A DNA stretch of 31,488 nucleotides, taken from Phoronis australis (taxonomy: Eukaryota; Phoronida; Phoronidae). The notes under the pieces are model-generated. The model made no database searches. It saw only the letters and a program-made list of their open reading frames with translations, and had not been told where the DNA came from. Made by a program: the position numbers and the translations under genes. Within the stretch, counting starts at the first letter, position 1, and each line of letters begins with the position of its first letter. The DNA is taken from the NCBI GenBank assembly GCA_002633005.1, contig NMRA01001028.1, positions 30,513-62,000 of the forward strand. The letters are read 5' to 3'. Below are positions 22,221-31,488 of this stretch, piece after piece.

Positions 22221-23468
22221 CGGTAAAGTCGCGTGATTTTCGGACGGCCCGCCATTTTCGACCAAGAATAAATATTTCCGAAATGAGTTTTTCATAGTCC
22301 ACGAAATTTGTACAAGGTCCAAAAACTGTTTTTTAATGATCTTCGAACTTCGGACAATGTCATAAATGTCGGATTTTTGCCCCGCGACTTTCGGACAAGG
22401 AAAATTTTAGAAACGCTAATTTGGGATCGACGCAACTCCCGTGTCACTAAAGCGTTCAACGGATGATTACTACTCTATAAGGCTTGAATCTGAGAATTGG
22501 TGTAACGGGCTTTGTAATTTTTACCTTGTCTTGACGATGTCATGACCGTTACTCGATTGTTTTGCGTTTAGCTTGTGTTTGGCGCTTTAGCTATGGAAAG
22601 AGTCACTGAGTCCCGCATGACGAAAATTTCTGATGAAAATACAAATGGGAAATAAACCGAAGGCTGCAGTTTTTCGTTGTAGCGTAACATGTGCTCTGGT
22701 TTAATTAGACCGTGTTGTTCGACTTCGGACTGTGACATTGAACTTGCACGCCTGACATCAACTTGCGAGTTTACGAAACATTTTTATTTTTAAAACCTCC
22801 TGGACTTTGCAAATGCCCTTGTTAGTGGCTAAAATCTCCGGCGACGTGTCTCGATTTTATTCTTGACGTCATGAGAAATATTTTTTGTTTAGGCCCCCAT
22901 TCACAATATGCCACAGCTAAGTCTGTCCGTAGGATATCGCGCGTTCAAAGTAGTGTAGATAGTGAACAGCAGCAGCCGAATGAGACGGAGCCAAAGTAAA
23001 GCTGGTTAAAAATCAAACATAGTGCAAGGCCCAGCACTCAGAAAGGGGCGCGGCGCACACGCAATTGTTACAGAGACGTTGCATCCCTGTCCTATGTTGT
23101 GTAAGTGCCGGTGTGCTATAACACATATCAAAAACTAATGTACATCCACGTAACCACGTTTCANCTTGGGAAAATTGTCATTCTGCCATTATTCTCCTGC
23201 TAAAATTGTGATGCGATCTTTTAGGTCGGCTTTCATTGGCCAGTTTCTTTTTTCCCCGATTCTTCAATCAGCTATTCTCTAAATTTCAGAACAAATCTTC
23301 CAAAAGATGTCGCAACATTTTAGGAAATGGCGCGTGAGCACAACAGACTTCTTCGTTACAATAGGCCAAGAATTATGTAAGAAAATGACGTTCGTTAGAT
23401 TGTTTTTCACTCAAGCGGCTGCAACCTCAGGGCAAGGTGAGTGTTGGTTTACTCCTAGATTTTACATG
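22221..23468. other. unique spacer between the two duplicated copies
   Basis: 1248 bp absent from both repeat copies. It has noticeably more CpG than the surroundings (GTCGCGTG, CGGACGGCCCGCC at the left end), and TTCGGAC occurs several times. An ambiguous base lies at 23164. On the plus strand, two stretches resemble exons: about 22894-22997 (TTTAG acceptor; open for about 34 codons to a TAA) and 23290-23435 (TTTCAG acceptor, GTGAGT donor). Their frames do not join. On the minus strand AAAATGGCGGGCC (near 22245-22257) resembles a YY1/start-codon context. No protein family recognised. Confidence 0.6.
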
Positions 23469-23677
23469 TGCCTGCCCCGGTCGCTAGCTCTACACGTTCA
23501 TGTAAGTTTCATGACGAAGTGACGAGCAGAACTTCCCGGGCTGTGGGAAATTTCGGGGTCTAACGGAGCTCAACACGCAGTGCTACCAGCACTGTATTTT
23601 GATGAGAGTCTTTACACAGCTAGCTGACCGGTTATGAAATAACCGCAGTACACACAAAGGCATTGATAACTACATTT

Positions 23678-23856
23678 TGTCCGGCGGTCATGTTCAGTCT
23701 CGAGCAGTCCTGTTTTATGGTGGAACGGTCATGTTTTTAGTTGCGTCGGTCTCATTGTCTGGTGCAGCTGTCCCATTAGATCCTCTTAGGTCCTGTGAGT
23801 CGGTCTGATTTGGAAAACTGGCGGTCATGTTTTGGGTCCAGCAGTAATGTTGTTTC
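23678..23856. repeat. degenerate GGTCATGTTTT-type short repeats (copy B)
   Basis: Counterpart of the block at 20700-20877, nearly identical in sequence (CTTAGGTCC here against CTTTGGTCC in copy A). Confidence 0.6.
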
Positions 23857-23942
23857 TCATTGCCAGTGGTTCACCCCAATTGTCCACAAGTACCACACCA
23901 CAAAAATGCCTAGAGGGGTGCTAGGGTGACAGACTGACCTAC

Positions 23943-24051
23943 CATTGCTATCTCTTGCTACCAGGTCTACTCCCTCCTTCAAATGAACGTCAAGCTCAAA
24001 AAATGGATGATGGCGTAAGGCGCTCATGTGTTCCTGCGGTGAAACGGGCTC
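23943..24051 (-). CDS. MCTP: MCTP exon, start of C2A, upstream copy (copy B)
   Basis: A 109-nt exon, phase 0 in and phase 1 out. The acceptor is a pyrimidine-rich TTCCTTCCACAG and the donor is GTAGGT. It encodes 36 residues plus the first base of a Gly codon: a linker beginning EPVSPQEH, then the first C2A strand and loop 1 (FFELDVHLKEG, LVARDSNG). The Asp of ARDSNG is the first calcium-ligand position of a C2 domain. The joined protein continues as GTSDPYV in the exon at 17907. The predicted protein is identical to the copy at 20964-21072; the DNA differs at two silent positions (GTT for GTC, CCG for CCA). It is the first copy met in transcription. If both copies were spliced in, the second would be read out of frame and reach a TGA. 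It is either an alternative exon or an uncollapsed haplotype copy. Confidence 0.85.
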
Positions 24052-26876
24052 CTGTGGAAGGAAAACAAACATAACCGTTAATGCGAGCATCAATCAGGGG
24101 AAGTAATATCGATCAATATCAGTACTGTACGATGAAAACCATCCTGTGCTGGCCAAGTCTCACCGGTCGAGTTTGGCAACTCAACTGGTTTCTTACCTTA
24201 AAACCTTTAAAAAACACCCACCTTCAGCTGGTTCTTCTCTGAAAATTGCCTTGGAAACCAGGCGTGAAATTGTATTCTTAAATTTCATTTTGAAAGTTTT
24301 GAACAGCTTAAGTCCCGTCCACACACAGTTTACCCTAGAACAGCTTGCACTTAGTGTAACTTACCCCACTTTTAAGTGAAGCGACCACACACACACATAT
24401 CCAATATACTTACAGGTAAGGGGGAAACTATCACCCAGTGAACAGCACTGAACACATAATTTGCAAGTACAGTGGAGAAAAGAAACCCTCTGCGTGTAAT
24501 CACAGCAGATAATTACATCCAATGTTTGCAGTCACACAGGAATAAGCAGTGGTGCAAGTTACTCTAGCACAAGTAAGCAGAGTAAGTGGTCACAAACAGG
24601 GTAAGTTGCACCGTTGAAATATCATCTATACAGCCTCCCAAACCTAACGAGGACTCATTCCAGGAATAACTTGTTCTGGGGTAAGTCTGTGTGTGGACAG
24701 CACTAAAGTTACATACTTCGTGAAATGTACACATGGTTAGGTTTTCAAAATGGGACCAGGGATGTAGAAAGTAGAACACAGCCAGTAATTTCCGTTTCAT
24801 TAAATCTGCTGGGGAGGCAACATAATGAGCCATTTACAAAGGCTGATAAACCATCACTTGATAATTGAGAAAAGTCAAGTGTCATCCCAGAATTCTGGGC
24901 ATGTAGACACTCATAATCGAAATGGGCATTCACAATAACAGTTGCCACAGAAAAGAGAAACGACTTCGCAATTCTACACTTCTACACACAAATTCCAGCC
25001 AAAACCTATTGATTTCCTTAGAAACCCATGTGACCACTGTTTCACGCTATTCTAGAGTTACTAGCACCAATAGTTTATGGGGAGGATACACTAGATGTCC
25101 ACTTATTTTAACAAAACAAATTAAAAATATTTTCCAGGAAATTGGGGGAGGCCACACAAACTGACTGTGGACAAACTGCAGTTAACGATTAAGCGAAACA
25201 TCGCCATCAACCCATGTGTGAATTCAATGAAATGTGGCCAACAGGTAACCAATATGATTTAATTAACTCTTAAGTTGTTTATTTTCTTCTGATAAAAATA
25301 CCTTAACCCCATCATAGGTGAAACACTCTCCTGACCACCCTCTGAGTGACATGACAGTCATCCATGTCACCCCTTCACAATATGCTAACAACATTATGAG
25401 ATGTCCAAAGTGTTACTAGATGAATTGATTGGTGAATATACAATGTTCAGACATTAATCAACATAGTTATGGTAACACAGTGTATATTACATTAAATTAA
25501 TGACAGGGCTTTGCATTGATATTTTCCACAATGCAAAACTGATTGTGCACAAATTAGGCGAGACAAGAAATTCCCAGGCACAAAATATTGTTTTTCAAAA
25601 TAATTTTTGGTGTGCGTATTGAGGTGAGCGTGCTACATAAGGGAAGAATTACCGTACTGTTGGCTTTTTAGCATTAACAACCCACTATTGACATATAGTC
25701 TTCATCTCCAAATTACGCAAAACTAACTGTTGAAATGAATTTGAAATTACATCTTTCTTTTGAACTGTTGCAATGTGTTCCTGATCATTACACCCATCAC
25801 AGACGATTAAGCATCCATTGTCATCAATTCAGAGATCCTTATTAATCATGGCACATTTACATTTACAATACCGTCACCTTCACTGGATATCCACAAAAAT
25901 CTGTCTCCAAAACGAGAGCACGTCAAACACTTGCTACTCAGTTCACATTCCAATCAAAAACATGAAACCAGTCTTGATAAAGAATTCCTAACAGCCAGAT
26001 CAATCAACTCACCATGCTTTTGTATACTGGCTCTAGCAAAAGACAAACATATCTGACAGTGAATTAAGAGATAATATTTTTGTCCCGGATTTGAGAACAT
26101 CGCGATTTATTCACAGCTATTTATCCACTGAAAGCACTACACAGTTTACAGAATGCAATTGAAATTAGTCACGTAAAACCAGCGCATTGTTGAGACGATG
26201 CATTTTTTATTGATTGATGAGTGCAAGTGATACCAGATGTTTTAATGACTGTGAACAACAGATATCCCTCATGAAATTCGATTAAATGGCAACTCTTCTC
26301 AACATAGCATCAGTCATGAAACTGTACACTGGAGAATAATGGTAAAAGGTTACCAATTTCAGAGAAACGTAATGATGCTAAAACTGACCTTTCTTCATGT
26401 TTTAAAGGCTTCTAAGGTTGCAAATGTTTACAACTTCTCGATGATTGTTTAATGATGGGCCTTTTAACATAGAACTTAAAAAATATAAAAAGCATTTACT
26501 TGGAGCTATTATTGTGAAAAACATTAAAAAATGGTGGCCAATTGCATCCCAAATTGGAGATACCTAAAAGTAACAAAACAGAACATCTAGAAAATAACCA
26601 AATCCATTGCAAACTTCGGAACTTGACACAAAAAACAATGTATTCGTTTTTGACTCAGGGCAAATGTCCTCAACTGATAGTTTCGGACACTTGAATTGAG
26701 ACATTGATGATTCACACAGATCAAAGCGGAAAATCAGAACTTTTAGAAAAAAACATGGTAACATCTAATGTAAATGAATCTGAATTTATATAATTTCACT
26801 TTTTCTCCACATTGTTAGTTTAACAGACGATCTGAATGTCTTGAAATTATATTGTTTTAATGAAACTGAAAAAATG

Positions 26877-26947
26877 CAATCCTTGGGTAGGTTGGTAGAC
26901 ATTAACAAACACAATCCTTGGGTAGGTAGACATTAACAAACACAATC
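26877..26947. repeat. 35-bp tandem duplication
   Basis: CAATCCTTGGGTAGG starts at 26877 and 26912, each followed by TAGACATTAACAAACA. The second copy lacks 4 bp (TTGG). Confidence 0.9.
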
Positions 26948-27343
26948 TAATCAAATTAGTATCTTCAGCTCACATGTAAAGCATTGAGAAAAACAATAAA
27001 ACACAATTCCAACATAATGGACCAATTCCCAACTGGAGCCCTAATTCAATATAGCTAGCTTCATTTCCATCTACTAATGACTGGTATAGACCAGTGCCAT
27101 GAAATTCTGAAAATGCACCCGGAACTATAATGGCTCCAAGGAGAATGGGTTTCTGGGAAATTTGGCGCTGAGAAAAGGGACAACTTGTTGTACCTCACAT
27201 AACTTCTCGATTGCATGATGTGCAACTTGTAACAGACTAAAATGATAGGGAAAACCAACAGAAATGAGACATTCAAATAAAAAGCACAATTCAAATCACA
27301 AATTGTTGATGTGCATCCTATTAACTTTTTAATGTAAAAAACA

Positions 27344-27412
27344 CAACGAGCGCAAGGACTCAACGAGCGCAAGGACTCAACGAGCACAAGGACTCATCGA
27401 GCGCAAGGACTC
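27344..27412. repeat. 17-bp minisatellite, 4 copies
   Basis: CAACGAGCGCAAGGACT repeats at 27344, 27361, 27378 and 27395 with single-base variants (GAGCACAAGG in the third, CATCGAG in the fourth). Confidence 0.95.
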
Positions 27413-28142
27413 ATTGAAGGGAATCAACATGAATCATGAGGCTAACAATAGTTCTGGAAAAGCGCTTTCACTGAAATGTCACCCATTTTTTACAAAAATC
27501 ATCACTAATAGTGCCATCTTTTCATTATAAAGGGGTTCTAACAATGTTGTGAATGCCCGCAACCTTTCAAAATATTTCCTGGTGGTTACTAGGCTACAAA
27601 ACAAAACAAAGCTATTGACACAAGAACAGAACAACATTTTTGAGGAAAAAATAAGACAAACAAAAAATCTCCAGTCCAACATACATGTATTATGGCAAGA
27701 TTTAATGGAACTGATGCTTGCTTTTTGGCCAGAAAAAGGCATTTTTTCAAAAGTATTGATTTCTAGCAAGTGTCATGGGGAAATTCTCGGAAATTTATGG
27801 TACAAGCGGCATTGTGTAGAGGTTCACAAAATATCTCAAGTGTGGATCAAAGTGACTATAAATATTGCATTAGTGCCAGAAGACTGTGGAGTCACTGGAG
27901 ATCAACTGATATATCACCAAACCATTGTGAACAAGCCAGAACAACAATTTCCATTCAACAGTTGTTGAAAAGGATAAAATTCACGGCCATTAACGACACT
28001 TCTAAGCACAAAATCAATATTTTACACATATCATCACACGAATGAGGAATGAACTTTTGACAAAAGAGAGGATGGAATACAACAAGACAGAAACAACAGT
28101 ACCACTACACCCTGGTGATACTGTAAGTTAATGGATGTGTGC

Positions 28143-28505
28143 CAATCTGACATTGATAGCTTCATACTGTATACTAACAGTATCATACAGTATGTCAATC
28201 TCACACTGACAACTTCATACAGTATACTAACAGAATCATACAGTGCATCAATCTGACATTGATAGCTTCATACTGTATACTAACAGTATCATACAGTATG
28301 TCAATCTCACACTGACAACTTCATACAGTATACTAACAGTATCATACAGTACGTCAATCTGACATTGATAGCTTCATACTGTATACTAACAGTATCATAC
28401 TCAGTAATTGTCAATCTCATATTGAAAATTTCATTCAGTATACTAACAGTATCGTACAGTATGTCAATCTGACATTGATAATTTCATACTGACCGTATCA
28501 TAAAA
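28143..28505. repeat. 53-bp minisatellite, about 6.8 copies, alternating A/B units
   Basis: CAATCT starts at 28143, 28196, 28249, 28302, 28355, 28412 and 28465, a 53-bp period with one 57-bp unit. Units alternate between a CTGACATTGATAGC type and a CTCACACTGACAAC type, so the array is really built of 106-bp dimers. Each unit contains CATACTGTAT and, a dozen bases later, its inverse ATACAGTATG (in A units), able to form a short hairpin. Confidence 0.95.
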
Positions 28506-28691
28506 TATTGAGATCAACAAGTCTCAAGCAGATTATTTCCAGGCATGGAAGTGGCGCACCTTTAATAACTTAAACTAAAGTGCCTTATCATTTCCAGCTA
28601 GGTTGTAGGGGCATTTCAGGGTTGAAATGGTTTTGTTTAGTCTGCCTGCCTTTACAGTATGTTCACATGGGACAACTACTAGGAGAACATT

Positions 28692-28745
28692 TGGAGTTTT
28701 GTTACCCCAACCTCTAAGTGGAGTTTTGTTACCCCAACCTCTAAG
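28692..28745. repeat. 27-bp tandem duplication
   Basis: Two perfect copies beginning TGGAGTTTTGTTACCCCAAC at 28692 and 28719. Confidence 0.97.
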
Positions 28746-28977
28746 CGAGCCTATAGTCAGACTATGACAACGGTAACACGTCCCTCCTATTCAAATCACA
28801 AAATAATGCTCATTGCTTAAATACCCGTGATGCTGAAGAAAATCTATTCGCTAGTTTCTCTTATAATGCAACGATTTTAAAAAATCAAAGACAACTACTA
28901 TCTCCTTAAATTATAAAAACAGTCATTTTGGTTGTTTCCTTAGTTCTTGTCCATCCTTTTTTACTTAGAATGCTAAA

Positions 28978-29029
28978 CAGGTGTGTTGGTTCACCACCAC
29001 ACACAGGTGTGTTGGTTCACCACCACACT
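28978..29029. repeat. 26-bp tandem duplication
   Basis: Two copies beginning CAGGTGTGTTGGTTCACCAC at 28978 and 29004, differing only at the last base. Confidence 0.97.
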
Positions 29030-29151
29030 AATCTCATCTACTTACATTAGGCAAATAATACACTAACAGGATTTGCACCCAAGTGGATGAGAAAGCGGAG
29101 TCCTTGATATAAAGGCTTGGGTGCCCTCACAGATTGAAGTCAGAGCTAGTG

Positions 29152-29453
29152 GCTTCATGGGCTTGGCTGGAGATGCTAGAACAGCTAACTGTGGTCCTAT
29201 ACAAACAGGCCTATTTAGCCTATGAGCTTCATGGGCTTGGCTGGAGATGCTGGAACAGGTAATTATGCTCCTATACAAACAGGCCTATTTAGCCTATGAG
29301 CTTCACAGGCTTGGCTGGAGATGCTGGAACAGCTAATTGTGCTCCTATACAAACAGGCCTATTTAGCCTATGAGCTTCATGGGCTTGGCTGGAGATGCTG
29401 GAACAGCTAATTGTGGTCCTATACAAACCGGCCTATTTAGCCTATGAGCTTCA
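29152..29453. repeat. 74-bp minisatellite, about 4 copies
   Basis: GCTTCATGGGCTTGGCTGG or a one- or two-base variant starts at 29152, 29226, 29300 and 29374, and the array ends at a fifth GCTTC (29448). The unit includes GGCCTATTTAGCCTATGA. Copies differ at single bases only. Confidence 0.97.
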
Positions 29454-29680
29454 AAGTCAAAAACCAAACAATAAGTAAGGAAGAGGACAGACATGACAGT
29501 TTTTAAAATTGAAAAGTAACTAAGTATCTGTCTTTGAATTTTTAAACTTGATGCATCAGAGAAATAACCGAAGAGTTCTTAACAATCTTCAGAATCACGG
29601 CTAAGTCAGGAATAGATTAGGATGGGTTGTCACAGTCTGGCTCAGGCTCGCATAAGCGTTGCAGTAACACAACTCCAAAT

Positions 29681-29867
29681 GTTAGCGTAGGAGTTGTCTC
29701 ATGAGTACGTTCAGTCAAGACCATGAGCAGCAATTAGCTCACTTCAATCTGTGATGGCACAATCTGACCTGAGTTTGATGTGCTGAGGAATTTGTTGAGA
29801 ACTCTGGCTAAATGGTGCATGCTTTCTCGTCCACTTGCTTGCAAATCCCGTTAGCGTAAGAGTTGTC
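29681..29867. repeat. spaced direct repeat
   Basis: GTTAGCGTAGGAGTTGTC at 29681 recurs as GTTAGCGTAAGAGTTGTC at 29850, 169 bp apart, with loosely similar flanks (CATGAGTA, AATGACTA). Possibly two diverged copies of a longer repeat. Confidence 0.5.
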
Positions 29868-30570
29868 AAATGACTAACGTGAGCTTTAAAAGGGCGGACG
29901 GTGGGCAACTATGTAACCTAATGCCCATTATCAAAACTACTCATGAGATCAAACAACTTTTTACTATTTCAACAGAGATTACTACCTAGCACCAACTTCT
30001 GATGTTCAAAGTAGAGTTAATGTTTTGCTTTTATTGAAAGGAAAATTGGTCGCGCAGATGACAGACGGAAATTATAGAAATAGTGAAGGTACCTTTTGCT
30101 AAGCTGTTTATCAATACAACAGACTAATTTGTAATCTGAAATTAACACACCTGTCAGCGAAACTACAACATACCTGGTATTCTACCAACTGGGTAGCTAG
30201 GTAAGTGTACATTTTACGCACCTTCCAAATTATTTAAATCTGATATGAATCCATGAAGTGATACTACAGTTCAGACCACTCACATCTATGCACTGTGGTC
30301 TTGACTCCTTCTATAGTCAGATTAGAAATGCAAGGCACATTAAATGTCATGCCATAACATTAGCCAACTGTGAAGCATGCTCTGATAAGCAATGACACTT
30401 AATTGTCAGTTCTCTGCAGGACTTTTGACTGAGCCAGTTTCACCTTCATTATGGATAAGCATCTACCAGTTTGTGGAACTGTTATGTTCCCCTGCCAAAC
30501 TTAAATGTTGGATGAATCAAAAGTCAAACTGAATCCAAGCCAGACTGATGCTAATTAGCATTTAATGCTT

Positions 30571-30634
30571 GGTGATTGACACATCAAACCTTTAGTCTGC
30601 CAGGGTGATTGACATCAAACCTTTAGTCTGCCAG
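30571..30634. repeat. 31-33-bp tandem duplication
   Basis: GGTGATTGACACATCAAACC at 30571 and GGTGATTGACATCAAACC at 30604, each followed by TTTAGTCTGCCAG; one copy lacks 2 bp. Confidence 0.95.
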
Positions 30635-31403
30635 GTGAGTTTGTTAGCTTTTTATTAGTTCAAGGTATGCATGAATGTTTGCATCTGGTGGATATTGATT
30701 CAGTTTCAGGCAATCATTCATGGTGCAGCTGAGGGTTGAGATTTATATTTTATTAGAGACTTTCCCCCCAAAATTTCTGGTGCCAGTTTATAAATGACTT
30801 AAATTGTTAACATCCCCACCAGAACCATATTTAAAGGTGAAAATCATGTGAAAAGCTGAGGCATTCTAAATTAGGTTCTTGTTGATTAGTACAATGTACC
30901 TTCCAGTTGGATATCGTTTCTTTTTCTAAGAAAGGTGTAATGTTTTGTTTTTACAAAAATGCACTTTAGGTTGACAAGAAGTGTTCTACGGTAAAAATTC
31001 AAATATGTATTTTTTCCTGTCATTCTATCCCTGAAACCCCAATTGGCAATTGGGTACTGGGTTAAGTCCCAGATTACAGGGCGAAAGACCTCTCCTTAAT
31101 GTCTCAGAGATAAGAAAGCACGTGACCTCATTTTGTAAATCACGCACATTTTGGCGTCTCTTTATTGAGTGTGAAAGGCAAAGAATTTCACATCACACAT
31201 CCACGTGTATTTCCAGTTTATCAAACTGTCTCACGTCGGGAGTTGCAGCCCACACCACAGCTGAGTTTCGTTGACATTGTAAACACACTAAGATAGAGCA
31301 ATGCAACCAAGAGAAACTTATAAAGAATCGGACAATGTTGACGCTCCCCTCACACCAGTTAGTCAGAGGGCCAATGGACACACTATACAAATTGAATCAG
31401 ACA

Positions 31404-31488
31404 GATGATGATGATGGTGATGGTGATGACGGTGATGATGATGATGGTGATGATGATGGTGGTGATGGTGATGATGATGATGATGGTG
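31404..31488. repeat. GAT/GGT microsatellite, runs off the window end
   Basis: Array of GATGAT and GGTGAT units with one GACGGT variant, continuing to the last base of the window. Confidence 0.97.

Larger units (their letters stand above)
870..24051 (-). other. MCTP: MCTP gene, partial, 14 exons plus one duplicate exon copy
   Basis: Gene model assembled by reading splice junctions on the minus strand. MCTP proteins have three C2 domains followed by two hydrophobic hairpin-like membrane regions near the C-terminus. They sit in the endoplasmic reticulum or related membranes, and animal members act in calcium-dependent membrane and synaptic processes. Here all three C2 domains, the first membrane region and the following linker are found in family order. 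Every junction has GT donor and AG acceptor, and phases agree across all joins (0/1/2/0/0/2/0/2/0/0/0/0/0). Total joined length is 1853 nt with one copy of the first exon, ending mid-codon. The start codon and variable N-terminus, and the second membrane region with the stop codon, are not in the recognised exons. I cannot tell whether it is the orthologue of vertebrate MCTP1 or MCTP2, and an invertebrate would usually have a single family member. Confidence 0.95.
23469..25191. repeat. 1.7 kb direct duplication, copy B
   Basis: Second copy of the segment at 20490-22220, same orientation, offset 2979 at the left end. It carries the exon 23943-24051. Sequence beyond 25191 (AGCGAAACATCGCC) differs from that beyond copy A (CGGTAAAGTCGCG), so the boundary is sharp. 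Confidence 0.97.
25192..31488. other. upstream region, no exon recognised
   Basis: Lies 5' of the first recognised MCTP exon. It is either intron leading to N-terminal exons outside the window, or includes unrecognised ones, since the MCTP N-terminus is poorly conserved. 25192-26876 is AT-rich unique sequence. From 26877 on there is a dense series of short tandem repeats listed separately. The longest open frame (27549-27968, plus, 139 codons) has no recognised similarity. Confidence 0.7.

Noticed and set aside
20490-25191. Interpretation as LTR retrotransposon with 1.7 kb terminal repeats
   Set aside because: The repeats contain a conserved MCTP exon, lack TG..CA ends with a primer site, and the inner 1.25 kb has no pol-type reading frame.
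29063-29278. 71-codon minus-strand frame as an N-terminal MCTP exon
   Set aside because: It lies in the 74-bp tandem array and shows repeated wording (PAKPMKP, QAHEAH) from the repeat.
28143-29453. CRISPR-like arrays (repeats of 53 and 74 bp)
   Set aside because: Units are contiguous tandem copies with no unique spacers, in a eukaryotic intron or flank setting.
31193-31390. 65-codon minus-strand frame with a C2-like KLEIHVDV piece
   Set aside because: The likeness covers a few residues only, no fitting splice sites or following C2 sequence are seen.

Overview
The window looks like nuclear DNA of an invertebrate animal. It is AT-rich by eye, has short exons separated by AT-rich introns with GT..AG ends, and is full of minisatellites and fragments of non-autonomous repeats. 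No bacterial, viral or organellar gene arrangement is visible. The exact group cannot be fixed from the sequence. Intron sizes, repeat load and the repeat types would fit many marine invertebrates.

One gene accounts for all convincing coding sequence. It lies on the minus strand and encodes an MCTP protein (multiple C2 domains and transmembrane region). Reading 5' to 3', i.e. from high to low coordinates, the exons encode: the start of the first C2 domain (two near-identical copies of this exon, 24051-23943 and 21072-20964); the rest of C2A (17907-17685, 17256-17148); a basic linker plus C2B (10410-10213, 9276-9146, 6656-6470); C2C (5708-5512, 5290-5188, 4685-4584); a post-C2 linker (4012-3938); the first hydrophobic membrane region (3575-3456, 2847-2713); an acidic insert (1465-1409); and the linker leading to the second membrane region (976-870). 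All exon junctions join in a consistent reading frame, giving about 617 codons when one copy of the first exon is used. The extreme N-terminal exons and the last exon(s), with the second membrane region and C-terminus, lie outside the window or were not recognised.

The most notable feature is a direct duplication of about 1.7 kb (20490-22220 and 23469-25191) carrying the exon that begins C2A. Each exon copy is 109 nt, so using both would shift the frame. They can only work as alternatives, unless the duplication is an assembly artefact from two haplotypes. A separate 1.25 kb unique segment with more CpG, containing one ambiguous base, lies between them.

The introns hold a 1.44 kb TA-flanked element with inverted ends (7644-9087), several minisatellites (27, 45, 49, 53 and 74 bp units, and others), two possible tRNA-derived SINE remnants, and a diverged repeat with CTCF-like motifs (about 10.8-11.5 kb). 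The right-hand 6-7 kb (25.2-31.5 kb) has no exon I can support. It is either the upstream intron or the 5' flank of the gene, and is rich in short tandem duplications, ending in a GAT-type microsatellite.
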